Below are positions 63,087-64,000 of a stretch of 64,000 bases of DNA, piece by piece. The first letter of the stretch is position 1. Each line of letters starts with the position of its first letter. The position numbers were made by a program, and so were the translations under genes. The notes beneath the pieces are model-generated. The model worked only from the letters and a program-made list of their open reading frames with translations. It made no database searches and was not told the origin of the DNA. Origin of the DNA: Sulfurospirillum sp. (lineage in GTDB: Bacteria > Campylobacterota > Campylobacteria > Campylobacterales > Sulfurospirillaceae); assembly GCA_016744795.1 (NCBI GenBank), contig JADGDR010000005.1, positions 1 through 64,000 on the forward strand, given 5' to 3'.

Positions 63087-64000
63087 ATGTTAGGCATAGT
63101 AAATAAGATTTTTGGAACACAAAACGACAGAATAGTTAAAAAATATAGGGGTCGTGTAAAGCAGATCAATGTCCTTGAATCAACTTATGAGAAAATGAGT
63201 GACGATGAGTTAAAGTCTACGTTTAATGACTTCAAAAAAGAGATTCAAAATAAGACAAAAACTTTAGAAATTATACAAAATGATGTATTTGCCATAATCA
63301 GAGAAGTTGGTAAAAGAACAACCGGCATGAGAATTTTTGATGTTCAAATGATAGGTGGTATGGTTTTACATCAAGGTGATATTGCTGAGATGAAAACCGG
63401 AGAGGGTAAAACCCTAGTTGCAACCCTACCTGTTATATTAAATGCTATGAGTGGGGATGGTGTACATGTAGTTACTGTTAATGACTACCTTGCTCGCCGT
63501 GATGCTACTGATATGTCTGCAATATATAATTTTTTAGGACTTAGTGTTGGAATTATAACTGCTGATACAGAAGAGGAAAGAAAAGCTCAATATGATTGTG
63601 ACATAACTTATGGAACAAATAATGAGTATGGTTTTGATTATCTTCGTGATAACATGCGTTACTCTTCAAGTGAAAAAATGCAAAGAAGTCATAATTTTGT
63701 TATTGTCGATGAAGTTGACTCGATTTTGATTGATGAATCAAGAACTCCTCTTATTATTTCAGGACCAACGGACAGAGAACTTGATGGTTATAAAATAGCT
63801 GATACGGTTGCACAAAAATTTAAAAAAGACGTAGATTTTAAACTTGATGAAAAAAACAGAACAGTATCTTTGACAGAAGAGGGAAATGTAAGAGCAGAAG
63901 AGCTTTTTGAAGTAGATAATTTATATAGCATGGAAAATGCAATTCTTTCACATCATCTTGATCAAGCCTTAAAAGCTAGATATCTTTTTGAAATTGATGT
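63087..64000 (+). CDS. secA: Preprotein translocase ATPase SecA (N-terminal part)
   Basis: Partial: 304 codons before the right edge. Landmarks: [25 protein letters not shown] (Walker A), [29 protein letters not shown] and [22 protein letters not shown] (DEAD-like box and preprotein cross-linking region start). It drives protein export through SecYEG. The ATG at 63087 gives the standard [11 protein letters not shown]-terminus. A TACATGTA lies inside the Walker region at 63463-63470. Confidence 0.98.
   Translation, partial: MLGIVNKIFGTQNDRIVKKYRGRVKQINVLESTYEKMSDDELKSTFNDFKKEIQNKTKTLEIIQNDVFAIIREVGKRTTGMRIFDVQMIGGMVLHQGDIAEMKTGEGKTLVATLPVILNAMSGDGVHVVTVNDYLARRDATDMSAIYNFLGLSVGIITADTEEERKAQYDCDITYGTNNEYGFDYLRDNMRYSSSEKMQRSHNFVIVDEVDSILIDESRTPLIISGPTDRELDGYKIADTVAQKFKKDVDFKLDEKNRTVSLTEEGNVRAEELFEVDNLYSMENAILSHHLDQALKARYLFEID

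Larger units (their letters stand above)
3002..63470. repeat. Dispersed palindrome TACATGTA (32 copies)
   Basis: Hand-located copies start at 3002, 7102, 7693, 7883, 14774, 16941, 19876, 19927, 22703, 26073, 31069, 31237, 31391, 34288, 37830, 42358, 42624, 44844, 48151, 51417, 53816, 55486, 57719, 58082, 58412, 60817, 60955, 61505, 62123, 62621, 62953 and 63463. Most extend to TTACATGTA or further, up to TTTACATGTAAA. The expected number at this base composition is two or three (my estimate). In coding regions it is read in different frames (often Leu-His-Val or Thr-Cys-Lys) and in genes of both orientations, so selection at DNA level rather than protein level is likely. Five copies are intergenic, all downstream of gene ends. 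Some copies may have been missed. Confidence 0.8.

Noticed and set aside
1-64000. CRISPR arrays, insertion sequences, integrase or attachment sites
   Set aside because: No regular spaced repeats, transposase motifs or long terminal repeats were seen.

Overview
The window is AT-rich (roughly 30% G+C by eye) chromosomal DNA. Its gene content points to a Campylobacterota (Epsilonproteobacteria) host, most likely a Sulfurimonas-like member. The evidence is an nrfHAI nitrite-reductase operon with a fused CcsBA-type haem lyase, the rpmH-rnpA-yidD-yidC-jag-mnmE block, ppiD-ftsA-ftsZ, rsmH plus a small FtsL-like gene, lolA divergent from secA, and many c-di-GMP and chemotaxis proteins. The genus is an inference. 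I see no tRNA, rRNA, CRISPR array, complete insertion sequence or replication origin.

Layout. 1-1.4 kb: accessory remnants (the tail of an unknown gene, a broken hypothetical gene, an orphan HigA-type antitoxin). 1.5-6.7 kb, minus strand: nrfH-nrfA-nrfI(CcsBA) and two small exported OB-fold-like proteins, for respiratory nitrite ammonification. 6.9-10.2 kb, minus strand: an overlapping operon of a periplasmic-sensor diguanylate cyclase, a transglutaminase-like lipoprotein and a YgbA-type nitrosative-stress protein. 10.5-14.7 kb, plus strand: an overlapping trio of TonB-dependent receptor, small exported protein and membrane GGDEF-EAL protein. 15.6-20.2 kb: the conserved rpmH-to-mnmE block. 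20.2-22.6 kb: a GDYXXLXY/DUF4401/DUF2157 membrane trio. 22.7-26 kb: two Pit phosphate transporters, then a stand-alone HisG C-terminal-like domain. 26.6-42.9 kb: purL and purH interspersed with signalling (two c-di-GMP proteins, a haem-binding chemoreceptor with a STAS-like partner), a PatB-type lyase, a K+/H+ antiporter, a TerB-DnaJ protein, an ABC-F ATPase, an M48 protease and prmC. 42.9-46.9 kb: ftsZ, ftsA and a PpiD-like chaperone. 47-54 kb: unknown genes, then rsmH, an ftsL-like gene and an RND pump in one tightly packed operon. 54-55.3 kb: a small accessory patch with a frameshifted gene and a pseudouridine synthase. 55.4-64 kb: rmuC, a fused NlpC/P60-M15 peptidoglycan hydrolase, an EAL protein, a Pif1-like helicase, a FliL-like exported protein, lolA and the start of secA.

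The most unusual signal is not a gene. The perfect palindrome TACATGTA, often extended to TTTACATGTAAA, occurs 32 times by hand count. Base composition predicts about two or three. It occurs in several reading frames and on genes of both orientations. All five intergenic copies lie downstream of gene ends, four of them within 20 bp of a stop codon and two beside terminator hairpins. It is missing from the accessory stretches at 1-3 kb and 7.9-14.8 kb. This looks like a highly iterated palindrome or uptake-sequence-like system.

The other strong candidate is the receptor/exported protein/GGDEF-EAL trio, which looks like an outer-membrane-to-c-di-GMP signalling relay. Across the window, five c-di-GMP proteins show complementary decay: where GGDEF is intact EAL is absent or degenerate, and the reverse.
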